Under the pieces are notes generated by a model that was not told the origin of the DNA, made no database searches, and saw nothing but the letters and a program-made list of their open reading frames with translations. This document shows positions 6,535-14,796 of a DNA stretch of 40,590 bases, piece after piece. Location: the IMG/VR virus record IMGVR_UViG_3300036791_000599, positions 1-40,590 of that record; one strand, 5' to 3'. The DNA comes from a virus. The first letter of the stretch is position 1; each line of letters begins with the position of its first letter. The translations under genes and the position numbers were made by a program.

Positions 6535-6896
6535 GCGAGCAGGAGAACGACCCGAGAGGGTCGCTCGCACGGGCGCTCCAGGGCTACCTGACCCCGGAGC
6601 AGATGGACAAGCTCGTCAACGAGGTGCTGGCGATCGAGAAGCGCACCTCCGTCGAGTTCCACTGCAAAAAGTGTGGGCATCTGCAGCGGCAGTACGGCTC
6701 GGTCAGCGATGCGAAAGCGGTGGCTGTGGCCCTGCCGGATCTCCTCAACCAGGCGTACGGCCGTCCGGTCGAGGCGACCGTGATGGCCGACCCGATCCGC
6801 TTCTACCGCCTCACCGACATGAGCGAGCTTCCCGAGGATGCTCCCAGGAGCGCGCAGGAGCGCCCAGGAGCGGCTGCGGCGCCCGAGGCGGCCTAG
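6531..6896 (+). CDS. Unknown protein with CxxC zinc motif
   Basis: GTG 6531 overlaps the previous stop (GTGA). The 121-residue protein has an N-terminal helical segment (TPEQMDKLVNEVLAIEK), a CKKCGHLQRQYG knuckle at about 45-56, a second helical part, and a disordered Ala/Pro/Glu-rich tail. It lies at the head of the packaging module, and no other small terminase candidate is seen, so a packaging accessory role is possible but unsupported by a motif. Confidence 0.6.
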   Translation: MSEQENDPRGSLARALQGYLTPEQMDKLVNEVLAIEKRTSVEFHCKKCGHLQRQYGSVSDAKAVAVALPDLLNQAYGRPVEATVMADPIRFYRLTDMSELPEDAPRSAQERPGAAAAPEAA

Positions 6897-7064
6897 ATGA
6901 GCCCCTATTCCATCGCGAAGGCCCTCGGGGGCGACACGCCTGCTGTGGACACCAAGATGGAGAGGTGCATCGCTGATCTTCAGGCGCAGGGCAAGCCGAA
7001 GATAACTAGTCTAGTTATATGCAAATCGTCGATCCAACGATCTCTAGCCAAGAAGAAGAAGTAA
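6897..7064 (+). CDS. Short conserved-type phage protein, 55 residues
   Basis: ATG 6897 directly follows the preceding stop TAG (6894-6896); TAA ends at 7064. The sequence begins MSPYSIAKALGGD and continues MERCIADLQAQGKPKITSLV, a layout I associate with a common small phage protein of unknown role (ME+C, then an A/GK segment followed by +IC). The last 46 nt overlap an HNH gene, and base composition becomes AT-rich there, suggesting that the HNH insertion rewrote the 3' end of this gene. Confidence 0.5.
   Translation: MSPYSIAKALGGDTPAVDTKMERCIADLQAQGKPKITSLVICKSSIQRSLAKKKK
7002..7018. promoter_or_regulatory. AT-rich inverted repeat abutting the HNH start
   Basis: ATAACTAG (7002-7009), one T, then CTAGTTAT (7011-7018), ending directly before ATG 7019. 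It contains TAGTTAT in a -10-like position. It resembles the inverted repeat at 819-839 (ATACCTAG/CTAGGTAT). It may be the operator/promoter of the HNH gene or part of its insertion boundary. Confidence 0.4.
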
Positions 7065-7486
7065 AGGTCTGCACCAGCTGTGGGATCGAGAAGCCCTTCA
7101 GCGAGTTCTGGAAGCACCCGCTCGGCAGGCACGGCCTCAGACCCAGATGCAAGACCTGTCTCAACGCCCAGATTCGCTCCTATCAGCGAGCGAACCCCGA
7201 AAAGCTGCGCGCGGCGACGAAGCGTTGGTACGACCGTGACCCCGAGAGGGCGCGGAGAATGGCAAGAGATCAGAAGGCGAAGAACCCTCGGCGCGAGCGC
7301 GCCCACAGGCTCGTGCGAGAGGCTGTTCGTCGTGGCGAAATCGTTCGTCCCGTTTTCTGCTCGACGTGCGGGCGATCCGATCTTAGGATCGAGGCACATC
7401 ACGAGGATTACGACATGCCTCTCGACGTGAACTGGCTCTGCTCCTCATGTCACGGGGCGACGCACGCGAAGAAAGGACGCCGATGA
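7019..7486 (+). CDS. HNH endonuclease (homing type)
   Basis: A 155-residue protein with four cysteine pairs: CTSCG near the N-terminus, RCKTCL, CSTCGR and CSSCH, and an HNH-like core EAHHEDYDMPLDVNWLCSSC. A Lys/Arg-rich middle part would contact DNA. Such free-standing HNH enzymes make nicks or breaks in phage genomes and spread by recombination. It overlaps the end of the 55-residue gene, starts from an AT-rich inverted repeat and has a more mixed codon use than its neighbours, all signs of insertion into the module. Confidence 0.8.
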   Translation: MQIVDPTISSQEEEVKVCTSCGIEKPFSEFWKHPLGRHGLRPRCKTCLNAQIRSYQRANPEKLRAATKRWYDRDPERARRMARDQKAKNPRRERAHRLVREAVRRGEIVRPVFCSTCGRSDLRIEAHHEDYDMPLDVNWLCSSCHGATHAKKGRR

Positions 7487-8076
7487 GCACGATGGTTGGA
7501 ACCGTCGAGATCCCCGCGAAGTCCACGGTGGCGGCGATGAACCGCTCCGACCTGGACGCCCTCTCCGACGAACTCGGCCTCGACACCGACACGTTCTCTA
7601 CCCGCGCGGACGTGATCGAGGCGATCGAAGGCGCACGGGCGGGGACGCCCGAGCCGACCGAAGGCGAAGAGGATTCGCTCTACCCGCCCTACATGGACAT
7701 TGTCCCCGGCGAACGCCCCGACACCGAGGAGCCGGTCGCAGACCCCCTCACCGGCTTCATCCTCGTCAACGTCACCAACCCCGACCAGGATCCGGTGAAC
7801 GGCGACACGGTCTTCTTCAACACCGACCTCCCGCCGCAGGATCCCCCCCGCTTCGTGCGCGTCCTGGTTGTCCACGAGGACGGGACGCCACTCTTCCAGC
7901 TGGACACCCCCGCCGAGCCGATGCGAACCCAGCCGTTCGTGCTCGGAGGGACAAGCCTGTGGACGGAACATCACGACGAGGGCGGCCAGGGGACGGCGAC
8001 GTTCGTCACGGTCGGCAGCGACGGCGAGGAAGTCGAGGGTGCCAGCATCAGCTTCACGGTCGCCGACAAGGTCTGA
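7483..8076 (+). CDS. Virion-module protein with SAP-like N-terminus
   Basis: ATG 7483 overlaps the HNH stop (ATGA) behind AAAGGA. Residues about 18-50 (NRSDLDALSDELGLDTDTFS) resemble a SAP/Rho-N-like helical motif often found at phage protein N-termini; a Pro/Glu-rich linker follows, then a beta-rich domain from about 95 to the end (ISFTVADKV). It stands next to the fibre adaptor and fibre genes, so a fibre-associated or head-surface protein is plausible. Function not proven. Confidence 0.55.
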   Translation: MSTMVGTVEIPAKSTVAAMNRSDLDALSDELGLDTDTFSTRADVIEAIEGARAGTPEPTEGEEDSLYPPYMDIVPGERPDTEEPVADPLTGFILVNVTNPDQDPVNGDTVFFNTDLPPQDPPRFVRVLVVHEDGTPLFQLDTPAEPMRTQPFVLGGTSLWTEHHDEGGQGTATFVTVGSDGEEVEGASISFTVADKV

Positions 8077-8400
8077 ATGGCGGGCGAGCTTCCGGTCACG
8101 GTCAACCTGGACGCCTACCAGGGCGACTCCTGGTTTCAGACGTTCCGGCTGCTCCAGGACACCACCCCCGTCGATCTGACCGGGGCGTCCGTCACCAGCG
8201 AATGTCGCGGCCCCGGCACGCTCGTCTACGACATGCCGGTGCAGATCGGCGACCCGACCACCGGGCAGATCACCCTGGTTCTCCCCGACGGGATCAGGGC
8301 CGGAAGCTACCGCTACGACGTGCAGGTGCAGAAGGCCGGGACCACCACCACCTGGGTCAGCGGCCACCTTGAGGTCGCCTCGGAGATCACCCCGTCGTGA
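8077..8400 (+). CDS. Small beta-rich fibre/baseplate adaptor-like protein
   Basis: The 107-residue protein is almost entirely beta-strand by pattern ([18 protein letters not shown], then [14 protein letters not shown] and [13 protein letters not shown]). This resembles the N-terminal domain of baseplate upper proteins (BppU type), which links fibres to the tail. It starts directly after the previous stop and overlaps the collagen-like fibre gene by 4 nt, consistent with forming a fibre attachment unit. Confidence 0.6.
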   Translation: MAGELPVTVNLDAYQGDSWFQTFRLLQDTTPVDLTGASVTSECRGPGTLVYDMPVQIGDPTTGQITLVLPDGIRAGSYRYDVQVQKAGTTTTWVSGHLEVASEITPS

Positions 8401-9563
8401 GCGTCGTCGAGGTCGTCGAAGGGCCAGCCCCGGTCATCGAGATCGTCCAGGGCACCTCCTCGGTCGTCCAGGTGTTCGAGGAGCAGGGGCCGATGGGGCC
8501 TCAGGGAGTCCCAGGCCCGGAGGGGCCGCAGGGGATCACCGGCGCGCAGGGGCCTGTGGGGCCGACCGGTGCGACCGGCTCGACCGGCGCCCAGGGGCCG
8601 CAAGGGTCGACGGGCGCGACAGGCCCGCAAGGCCCCCAGGGCACCACCGGTTTGACCGGCCCGCAAGGCCCGGTCGGAAACACGGGGCCGCAAGGCCCGG
8701 CTGGCCCAGCTGGCGCCGACTCGACCGTCCCCGGGCCACAAGGCCCGCAGGGGAACCCGGGCGCGACCGGGCCACAAGGTCCGACGGGCGCCACGGGCGC
8801 GACAGGCCCGCAAGGCCCGACAGGCTTGCCGGGCTACCCCTCCACCACCGGCAAGCTCAACGACATTCTTACCGTCACCACCGACGGTGGCCCCCCGACC
8901 TGGCAGCCGGTGTCGGGCGGCACGATCGACCCGGCGGTGTGGCAGGCGAAGTCCGAGAAGAACCAGCCCTCGGGCTATGTCGGCCTCGACGCGAGTAGCA
9001 ACATCAACCTCGTCGCCGCCGCCCAGGTCTACTGGGGCGGCGACACAAGCGTCTATCGCTCGTCGGCGGGTGTGCTCAAGACGGACGGGACTATGCGCGT
9101 CGGTCAGTACTTCGACGTGGCTTTCAGTGACACGGGGCAACTGCGCTTTGGGTCGTTGGTGGACACAAACCTTTACCGCGCGGGGCCATCGAACCTCAAG
9201 ACAGACGGGCGGCTAGATGTTGGTGCCGACCTTACTTCGGCGGCGAACCTGTGGGCGCGGTACGGGGCCGCGATCCAGGTAAGGATCGGGTACGTCGGGT
9301 CGGGAGTGTCGGGTCTTGAGTTTGGTTCGGCAGCCGACACGAACCTCTACCGCTCGGCGGCTAACAGTCTCAAGACCGACGGCAACCTCACCGTCGGCGC
9401 GGGGGTCGGAGTTGTGGGCGGCGTGACCGTCAGTGGCGACCCCGGGACCGCCGGTTACACGTCCCTGTACCTGCTCGTCAGCGGGACGGGGTCGCGTCAG
9501 GTCGCGGTTGGCGCGCCTGACTCAGGCGGGACGGGTGCTAGGGCGCTCATCGTGCCGAACTGA
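8397..9563 (+). CDS. Collagen-like tail fibre with repeated C-terminal modules
   Basis: The 388-residue protein has a short beta-rich N-terminus ([19 protein letters not shown]), a Gly-X-Y region at about 31-146 broken once at ADSTVPG, and a C-terminal part with three related modules: [35 protein letters not shown] and [18 protein letters not shown]. Collagen-like stretches form trimeric shafts, and the repeats probably form a beta-helical segment near the tip. No chaperone or peptidase domain is seen at the C-terminus. Start is GTG 8397, overlapping the adaptor stop. Confidence 0.8.
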   Translation: MSVVEVVEGPAPVIEIVQGTSSVVQVFEEQGPMGPQGVPGPEGPQGITGAQGPVGPTGATGSTGAQGPQGSTGATGPQGPQGTTGLTGPQGPVGNTGPQGPAGPAGADSTVPGPQGPQGNPGATGPQGPTGATGATGPQGPTGLPGYPSTTGKLNDILTVTTDGGPPTWQPVSGGTIDPAVWQAKSEKNQPSGYVGLDASSNINLVAAAQVYWGGDTSVYRSSAGVLKTDGTMRVGQYFDVAFSDTGQLRFGSLVDTNLYRAGPSNLKTDGRLDVGADLTSAANLWARYGAAIQVRIGYVGSGVSGLEFGSAADTNLYRSAANSLKTDGNLTVGAGVGVVGGVTVSGDPGTAGYTSLYLLVSGTGSRQVAVGAPDSGGTGARALIVPN

Positions 9564-9757
9564 TGGCCTACCGTCCCTACAAGTTCCTGGTCGTGCCGGT
9601 CGTCCAGGACGTGAACGACGAGGGCGAGGTGACCCAGGAGTTGCAGCCGGAGCAGCCGATCATCATCTTCGGCATCGACGGTCTGCGAAAGTTCGTCGAC
9701 AGCTTCGAGATGGATCTGGTCGCCCAGCAGAACGGAGGAACACGTGCCCGCAACTGA
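9563..9757 (+). CDS. Unknown 64-residue protein
   Basis: ATG 9563 shares a base with the fibre stop (TGATG). The sequence is beta-strand-like at the N-terminus (YKFLVVPVVQDVNDEGEV) and then amphipathic. Small proteins in this position often accompany fibres, but no motif is recognised. Confidence 0.55.
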   Translation: MAYRPYKFLVVPVVQDVNDEGEVTQELQPEQPIIIFGIDGLRKFVDSFEMDLVAQQNGGTRARN

Positions 9758-9974
9758 GGAGACGGTGCTGCACATCGTCTGCGACAACAGCGTCTGCCCC
9801 GGAAACACGCTCGACCCGGCCGAGCGTCAAGGGTGGACGTTCGCGAGCGTCGAGATCTACGGCGAGACGGGGACGACCCAGTTCGTCTACTGCTCCGCGA
9901 CGTGCGCCGCGAGCCTGGAGGCTGCGATCGAGTCGATCCCGAAGCTCGTGCAGCCGCCCGCCCCGGGTGTCTGA
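9744..9974 (+). CDS. Small zinc-ribbon-like protein before terminase
   Basis: GTG 9744 follows GGAGGAACAC. The 76-residue product has CDNSVC near the N-terminus and CSATC in the middle, a CxxxxC...CxxxC pattern that probably binds zinc. It overlaps the terminase gene by 8 nt. It could be an accessory to packaging; no family recognised. Confidence 0.6.
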   Translation: MPATEETVLHIVCDNSVCPGNTLDPAERQGWTFASVEIYGETGTTQFVYCSATCAASLEAAIESIPKLVQPPAPGV

Positions 9975-11490
9975 GCCGCTCGTCTCGATCTTCAAGCCCC
10001 TCCCGCCGCAGCAGGGGCTGATCACCTCGAAGGCGAAGATCCGCGGCTACGGCGGGGCGATGGGCGGGGGCAAGTCACGCGCGGGCTGCGAGGTGGTGTT
10101 CGACGCCGCCCTCGAACACCCGGGGATCCTGGCGGTGGTGGCGAGGCAGACGCACACCTCGATCACGGCCACCACCAGGCGGACGATGATGACCCAGGTC
10201 GTCCCGCCGCAGGTGATCACGAAAACCCGCAACTCGAACGGCGAAGACTGGATCGAACTCTGGAACGGCTCCCTGATCCACTTCGTCGGTCTCGACGACC
10301 CGATCCGCTGGTACTCCTCGGAGATCGGGCTGATCTTCTTCGACGAGGCGCAGGAGATCGAGGAGGACACGGTGCTCAGGCTGATCACCCGTCTGCGCCA
10401 GCAGGGGATGCCGAACCGGGCCATCCTCACCTTCAACCCCGGCAACCCGGGGCACTGGCTTCAGCGCTGGTTCATCGAGGACGCCGAGCAGACCACCTAC
10501 GGCCTCTACAAGCCGGAATTGTGGATGGAGGGCGGCACACAGCCGATCGGGGATGCCGAGTTCTTCTTCGCCCGCGCCCACGACAACCCGTACCTGACCG
10601 ACGACTACATCGGGATGCTCCAGGGCCAGAAGGAGTGGATCCGTCGCCGCTACCTGGAGGGCCTGTGGGAGTTCATCTCCGGCAACAGCTTCTTCGACTC
10701 GGACGCGCTGCGCTTCTACCAGCTGCTCGCGGAGAAGTCGCCGCCGCTCTTCAACGGCACCACCCGAGGGTCGATCGCCGACGACGTCGCGATCCGGCTC
10801 GGGAAGAAGAAGGACGCCTCCGACGACCCGGTGAAGATCGACACGCACGGCGGCCCGCTTGCCGTCTGGAAAAGGCCGGTCAGGAACAAGATCGACCCGG
10901 AGACCGGCCTGGACGTGAAAGGCCACCGCTACGTCGTCAGCGTCGACGCGTCCTCCGGGCGCGGCTCCGACTTCTCGGCGGTGCAGGTGATCGACATTGA
11001 GACCTTCGAGCAGGTCGCCGAGTGGCAGGGCAAGCAGGAGACCGGGCTTGTCGCCGACCAGGTCTACCGGATCGGGCGTCTCTACAACGACGCCGTCGTC
11101 GTTTGCGAGCTAACCGGCGGCTGGGGCCTCGCGATCGACCAGGTGCTGAAACGCTACGCCTACCCGCGGCTCTACACCCGCCGGGTGATCGACCGGCTCA
11201 GCAACAAGTGGACGGACAGAACCGGCTTCGACACGACGGTGAAGATGCGCTCCGTGATCCTGGAGGCTTTGGAGTCGGCGATCCGGGAGCGGGAGTTCGG
11301 CCTCTACTCGCTGCGGGCCGTCAACGAGCTTGGCACCTTCGTCTGGAGCGACAAGGAGAAGGCCGAGGCGCAGCCCGGCTGCAACGACGACCTGGTGCTG
11401 GCGCTCGCGATCGGGGTGCACGTCGCCGCCGGGATGCCGCGCGCCGACGTGAAAGCCCCCGCGACGAGCATGTCCACGGTCGGTTTCTGA
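9967..11490 (+). CDS. terL: Terminase large subunit
   Basis: The 507-residue protein packages DNA into the prohead. Walker A is GGAMGGGKS (29-37), Walker B is LIFFDEA (122-128) followed by EIEEDT; a motif III-like segment LTFNPGNPGHW comes next. The RNase H-like nuclease domain starts near 320 with VVSVDASSGRGSD, then CELTGGWG, and ends in CNDDLVLALAIG. Both ATPase and nuclease signatures are intact. GTG 9967 gives the family's usual length; the frame is open further upstream, but that part is a shadow of the fibre gene. Confidence 0.92.
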   Translation: MSEPLVSIFKPLPPQQGLITSKAKIRGYGGAMGGGKSRAGCEVVFDAALEHPGILAVVARQTHTSITATTRRTMMTQVVPPQVITKTRNSNGEDWIELWNGSLIHFVGLDDPIRWYSSEIGLIFFDEAQEIEEDTVLRLITRLRQQGMPNRAILTFNPGNPGHWLQRWFIEDAEQTTYGLYKPELWMEGGTQPIGDAEFFFARAHDNPYLTDDYIGMLQGQKEWIRRRYLEGLWEFISGNSFFDSDALRFYQLLAEKSPPLFNGTTRGSIADDVAIRLGKKKDASDDPVKIDTHGGPLAVWKRPVRNKIDPETGLDVKGHRYVVSVDASSGRGSDFSAVQVIDIETFEQVAEWQGKQETGLVADQVYRIGRLYNDAVVVCELTGGWGLAIDQVLKRYAYPRLYTRRVIDRLSNKWTDRTGFDTTVKMRSVILEALESAIREREFGLYSLRAVNELGTFVWSDKEKAEAQPGCNDDLVLALAIGVHVAAGMPRADVKAPATSMSTVGF

Positions 11491-11492
11491 AC

Positions 11493-11498
11493 TATGCT
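11493..11498 (+). promoter_or_regulatory. Candidate -10 box upstream of the 11507 gene
   Basis: TATGCT lies 8 nt before GTG 11507 in the 16-nt gap after TerL, with no ribosome site between. The same hexamer appears on the minus strand at 33437-33432. This could launch a leaderless transcript for the portal and capsid genes. Confidence 0.4.
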
Positions 11499-11506
11499 CT
11501 GGAACC

Positions 11507-11851
11507 GTGGCAATCCCTCCTGACCTTCTTGCCGCACTTCAGCAGGGCCAGGGCGCGCCCCCAGGGGGTCCTCCGGGTGGAGGGCCTCCAGGGCTTCAAG
11601 GGCTACCCCCGCCGGGCTTGCCGCCCGATCTCGGCAGCATGGGCCAGGGCCAGGGCGACGGCGGCTACGACTCCGGCGAGTCACCGCTGGAGGTGCTCCA
11701 GGACTGCATCCAGGGGCTCCCCCGCGTGATCGCGGCGCTCCCCGATCCGAAAGACGTCCAGGACGCAACCAAGGCGATGGTGCTGCTGACCGGGATCCAG
11801 GTTCGGCTGATGGGGCAAGGTGGCAACGGCCAGTCCCCCTCAGGGCGCTAA
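11507..11851 (+). CDS. Gly/Pro-rich protein before portal
   Basis: The 114-residue product has a low-complexity Gly/Pro/Gln-rich first half and a helical second half (EVLQDCIQGLPRVIAALPD, then ATKAMVLLTGIQVRLMGQG). Start GTG 11507 has no ribosome site but lies behind a TATGCT box. It overlaps the portal gene by 32 nt. A small head or packaging accessory is likely from position; no motif supports a specific role. Confidence 0.6.
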   Translation: MAIPPDLLAALQQGQGAPPGGPPGGGPPGLQGLPPPGLPPDLGSMGQGQGDGGYDSGESPLEVLQDCIQGLPRVIAALPDPKDVQDATKAMVLLTGIQVRLMGQGGNGQSPSGR

Positions 11852-13571
11852 CCCGCCACAGCAGGTCGTCAGGGAGACGATCAACCAGACGAACCCCGGC
11901 TGGCTGGAGCATCAGCAGCGGATCCGGCGGTTCGACAAGGCGTACGACGTCTACCGCGCGAACGTGCCGAGGCCCAGGGGCGCGAACGCGAGGGACTCGA
12001 ACGCGAAAGACTGGCGCACCCGCCTGTACGTGAAGTACGGGATGCAGGTGATCGACCAGTGCATCGCCAACATGGTCCAGGGGATGCCGCGCGCCGTCTG
12101 CACGCCCAGGCGCCAGCAGGACGAGATCCCCGCACGGGCGATGGAGGTGGTGCTCGGCTACTACGGCGACCAGGACCACCTCGACGCCAAAGAAGAGATC
12201 GTCATCAAGCAGGGGCTTCTGTACGGCGTCTCGCCCGGGAAGACGATGTGGTGCTACCGGGAGGGGAACAAGATCACCCAGGACGGCCCGGTGAAAGCGG
12301 TCGAGTCGGACAGGCCCACCTTCATCCCCTGGAACGCCTACGACTGCTGGTGGGACCCGTACGCCCGCGACGTCGACTGCTCCTCCTACGTCGTCCTGCG
12401 GGACTGGCTGACGAAAGAGGATCTGCTCGACCGCCAGTACAACGAGCAGACCGGCGTCGGCCAGTACCAGAACCTGGACATTCTCTTCCGCTCAGGCCCC
12501 GGCCAGCAACCGCCCTCGACCGCCCAGAACCGGCTGATGGGCCAGGTCGTGAACCCGTACAAGGACCGCTTCGAGATCCTGGAGGTGTGGCGCGACGACC
12601 GTCTGACGGTGGTCGGAAACCGCCAGGTGCTGCTCGCCGACGGGCCGAAGCCCTACTGGATGAACGGCAAGCCGTGCGTCGTCTCCTCCAGCCGTCCCGA
12701 CCTGTTCAAGATCGAGGGGATCTCCGAGACCGAGCTTGTCGACGACCTCCAGCAGGCTCTGTGGATGGTCGCGAACCTGCGGATGGACAACCTGAAGTTC
12801 ACGGTGATGCGCGGCGCCACCTACCGCGAGACCCTCCGCGACCCCTCCCAGCTAGTGCTTCAGCCCGCGTTCCTGTGGCCGGTCACCGACCACGACGACA
12901 TTGACTTCAAGGACGCCCCGCCGCTCCCGCGCGAAGCCTACGAGGAGGAGGAGACGCTGCTCGGGCGCCTCCAGTACGTCACCGGGATCAGCCCCTACGT
13001 GACGGGCGCGACCGGCACCGGGGTCGACCAGAACACGGCCACCGGTGTCTCCCTCCTGTCAGAGAGCGCCAGCCGTCTTCTTACGTTCAAGGCGAACCAG
13101 ATCCGCATGAACACCTGGCAGCGGGTGTTCGAGCAGTGGGGCGACCTGACCAAGCAGTTCCTCACCAACGACATGGCCCTGAAGATCGAGGGTCCCGGCG
13201 ACACGTACGCCTGGGTGAACGTCGGCCCGAACGACATTGCGGGCGAGTTCGACGTCAGGATCCAGGCCGGGTCGGAGAGCCTGATGCGCCAGCAGGAGCG
13301 TTCGGAGGCGATCGCCGTCCTGAACGCGCTCGCGCCGTTCGCGCAGATGGGCCTCGTCGACGTGAAGCCGCTGCTGGAGAAGCTCGCCCAGGCGTACGAC
13401 CTCACGAACCTGCAGGCGCTGTTCCCGGCACCGCAGCCGCAGGCGCCCCAGGCCGCGCCCACGCCGCAGCTGAACCCGACGAACCCGCCGATGCCCGGCC
13501 AGGGCACCACCCTCCCGAACGGCTTCCAGCGCCCACCGGCTGCCCAGGAAGTCCTGCGCGGTAACCGGTGA
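11820..13571 (+). CDS. Portal protein
   Basis: A 583-residue protein directly after terminase with the organisation of podoviral portals: an N-terminal helical part (WLEHQQRIRRFDKAYDVYR), a mixed alpha/beta wing (FIPWNAYDCWWDPYARDVDC), a long stem/crown-like helical region (ATGVSLLSESASRLLTFKAN), and a Pro/Gln-rich tail. Portals form the dodecameric DNA gate of the head and dock terminase. Length fits the family (500-700 residues). Identity is from order and fold pattern rather than a short motif. Start GTG 11820. Confidence 0.75.
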   Translation: MATASPPQGANPPQQVVRETINQTNPGWLEHQQRIRRFDKAYDVYRANVPRPRGANARDSNAKDWRTRLYVKYGMQVIDQCIANMVQGMPRAVCTPRRQQDEIPARAMEVVLGYYGDQDHLDAKEEIVIKQGLLYGVSPGKTMWCYREGNKITQDGPVKAVESDRPTFIPWNAYDCWWDPYARDVDCSSYVVLRDWLTKEDLLDRQYNEQTGVGQYQNLDILFRSGPGQQPPSTAQNRLMGQVVNPYKDRFEILEVWRDDRLTVVGNRQVLLADGPKPYWMNGKPCVVSSSRPDLFKIEGISETELVDDLQQALWMVANLRMDNLKFTVMRGATYRETLRDPSQLVLQPAFLWPVTDHDDIDFKDAPPLPREAYEEEETLLGRLQYVTGISPYVTGATGTGVDQNTATGVSLLSESASRLLTFKANQIRMNTWQRVFEQWGDLTKQFLTNDMALKIEGPGDTYAWVNVGPNDIAGEFDVRIQAGSESLMRQQERSEAIAVLNALAPFAQMGLVDVKPLLEKLAQAYDLTNLQALFPAPQPQAPQAAPTPQLNPTNPPMPGQGTTLPNGFQRPPAAQEVLRGNR

Positions 13572-13882
13572 GCCTCACCGGCTTCGAGGACGTCCGCGAA
13601 GACCTGGAGGGGATGGAGGAGGCGGAGCTTCGCGCGCTCGTCGAGCGGGCCGCCCGGATCGTCGAACTGACCGAGCATCCCGGCTGGAGCTTCTTCGTCG
13701 ACTACCTGATGGCTTTGACGACCGGGGCGCAGCGCCGGGTGCTGAACGGGCGCCTGAAGACGATGGAGGAGTACCGATACGAGACGGGTAGGATTGCTGG
13801 CTTGCGCGAGGCGATCGAAGCCCCACAGCAGCTTCTGAACCAGGTGAGCGCCCGCCAGCGACAAGTCGAGCAAGCCGAGTAG
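13568..13882 (+). CDS. Unknown small helical protein
   Basis: The 104-residue frame starts at GTG 13568, overlapping the portal stop by 4 nt. It is acidic at the N-terminus (EDVREDLEGMEEAELRALVE) and helical throughout, ending in a Gln-rich segment. Between portal and scaffold, it may be a head-assembly accessory. No family recognised. Confidence 0.6.
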   Translation: MSLTGFEDVREDLEGMEEAELRALVERAARIVELTEHPGWSFFVDYLMALTTGAQRRVLNGRLKTMEEYRYETGRIAGLREAIEAPQQLLNQVSARQRQVEQAE

Positions 13883-13891
13883 GAGGGACGC

Positions 13892-14629
13892 ATGTCCGAG
13901 CAAGCCCCCGAACCGCAAGAGCCTCAGCGCCCCGAGTGGCTGCCCGACAAGTTCAAGTCACCGGAGGAGATGGCGCGCTCCTACTCGGAGGCGGAGCAGC
14001 GGCTGCTTTCGATGCAGCAGCAGATCGAGGATGAGCGCGGCCAGTTCCAGCAGGCGCTCCAGAACATGGAGGCGATGCAGCAGCAGACCCAGCAGCAGCG
14101 CTGGGACCCGAACGGCGACCCACTGATCCAGCACTTCCAGCGCGCCGTCGACGAGGGCGATGCCCAGGCGATGCTCTCGATCCAGCTGGAGTTGAACCGG
14201 CAGATAGCCCGTCAGGAGATGCAGGGGGCGATGCAGGAGATGGGCGGCAGGCTCGACCGTTCCAGCGAGTCGGACAGGGAGACGGCGATCACGCTCGCCA
14301 CTGAGCGGGTGTCCCGCAACTACCCCGACTGGGACTCGCTCGCGCCCAGGATCGGGGAGTTCCTCCAGGCCCGGCCGCACTGGATCCCGGAGAACTCCTC
14401 GGTGGACGCGTTCGAGCGCACCCTGACCGAGGCCGCCTCGGTGCTCCTCGCCCAGGACACGATCCAGCAGCGCTCCGCCGACGAGGCAGACAGGGTGGCG
14501 AAGCTCTCCCAGCAGGGTCTCACCGGTCAGAGCGCCGGGGTCAGGAACCCGGAGGCCGACCAGGCCGAATGGGAGAAGATCAAGGCGACGCCGCTCGGCG
14601 GCTACTCCGAACTGTTCCGGCGCAGCTAG
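13892..14629 (+). CDS. Scaffolding protein
   Basis: ATG 13892 follows AGGAGGGACGC. The 245-residue protein is Gln/Glu rich, highly charged and nearly all helical, with coiled-coil stretches at about 30-75 and 100-130 (RLLSMQQQIEDERGQFQQAL). It begins with a disordered Pro/Glu segment and ends with a helical tail (WEKIKATPLGGYSELFRRS). Composition, size and position directly before the capsid gene fit an internal scaffold that guides prohead assembly. No protease domain is seen. Confidence 0.8.
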   Translation: MSEQAPEPQEPQRPEWLPDKFKSPEEMARSYSEAEQRLLSMQQQIEDERGQFQQALQNMEAMQQQTQQQRWDPNGDPLIQHFQRAVDEGDAQAMLSIQLELNRQIARQEMQGAMQEMGGRLDRSSESDRETAITLATERVSRNYPDWDSLAPRIGEFLQARPHWIPENSSVDAFERTLTEAASVLLAQDTIQQRSADEADRVAKLSQQGLTGQSAGVRNPEADQAEWEKIKATPLGGYSELFRRS

Positions 14630-14632
14630 GGC

Positions 14633-14662
14633 TTGTCACGCGTGACAGACGTCCGGTAGTTT
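14633..14662 (+). promoter_or_regulatory. Candidate capsid promoter overlapped by an operator palindrome
   Basis: TTGTCA (14633-14638) and TAGTTT (14657-14662) are 18 nt apart, just after the scaffold stop and 135 nt before the capsid start. The -35 overlaps TGTCACGCGTGACA (14634-14647). A separate capsid promoter would explain high capsid output, and the palindrome could let a regulator compete with polymerase. Confidence 0.5.
14634..14647. promoter_or_regulatory. Dispersed palindrome, copy 3 (TGTCACGCGTGACA)
   Basis: Perfect 14-bp palindrome in the scaffold-capsid gap, overlapping the candidate -35. Same core as the copies at 671 and 876. Confidence 0.6.
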
Positions 14663-14796
14663 TCTCGCTGGACTCCAGAGCCGGGGTAGGCAAACCGGAC
14701 GGACCCGCCACCGGCGGACAATCCGAGCTACCGGTCTCTCCCGACGGCGACGGGCAATCCGAGATCCCGTAAGCACGCGAACAGACGGAGGTTTCG

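Noticed and set aside
4971-6680. A 569-codon minus-strand frame opposite the tail-collar fibre gene.
   Set aside because: Arg/Gly/Val-rich antisense shadow of a clearly coding collagen and collar protein.
8501-8794. Repetitive GGCCC/GGGCC blocks that could be mistaken for a CRISPR or tandem-repeat array.
   Set aside because: They are the 9-nt codon periodicity of the Gly-X-Y collagen-like fibre; no spacers or conserved repeats. No CRISPR array was seen anywhere.
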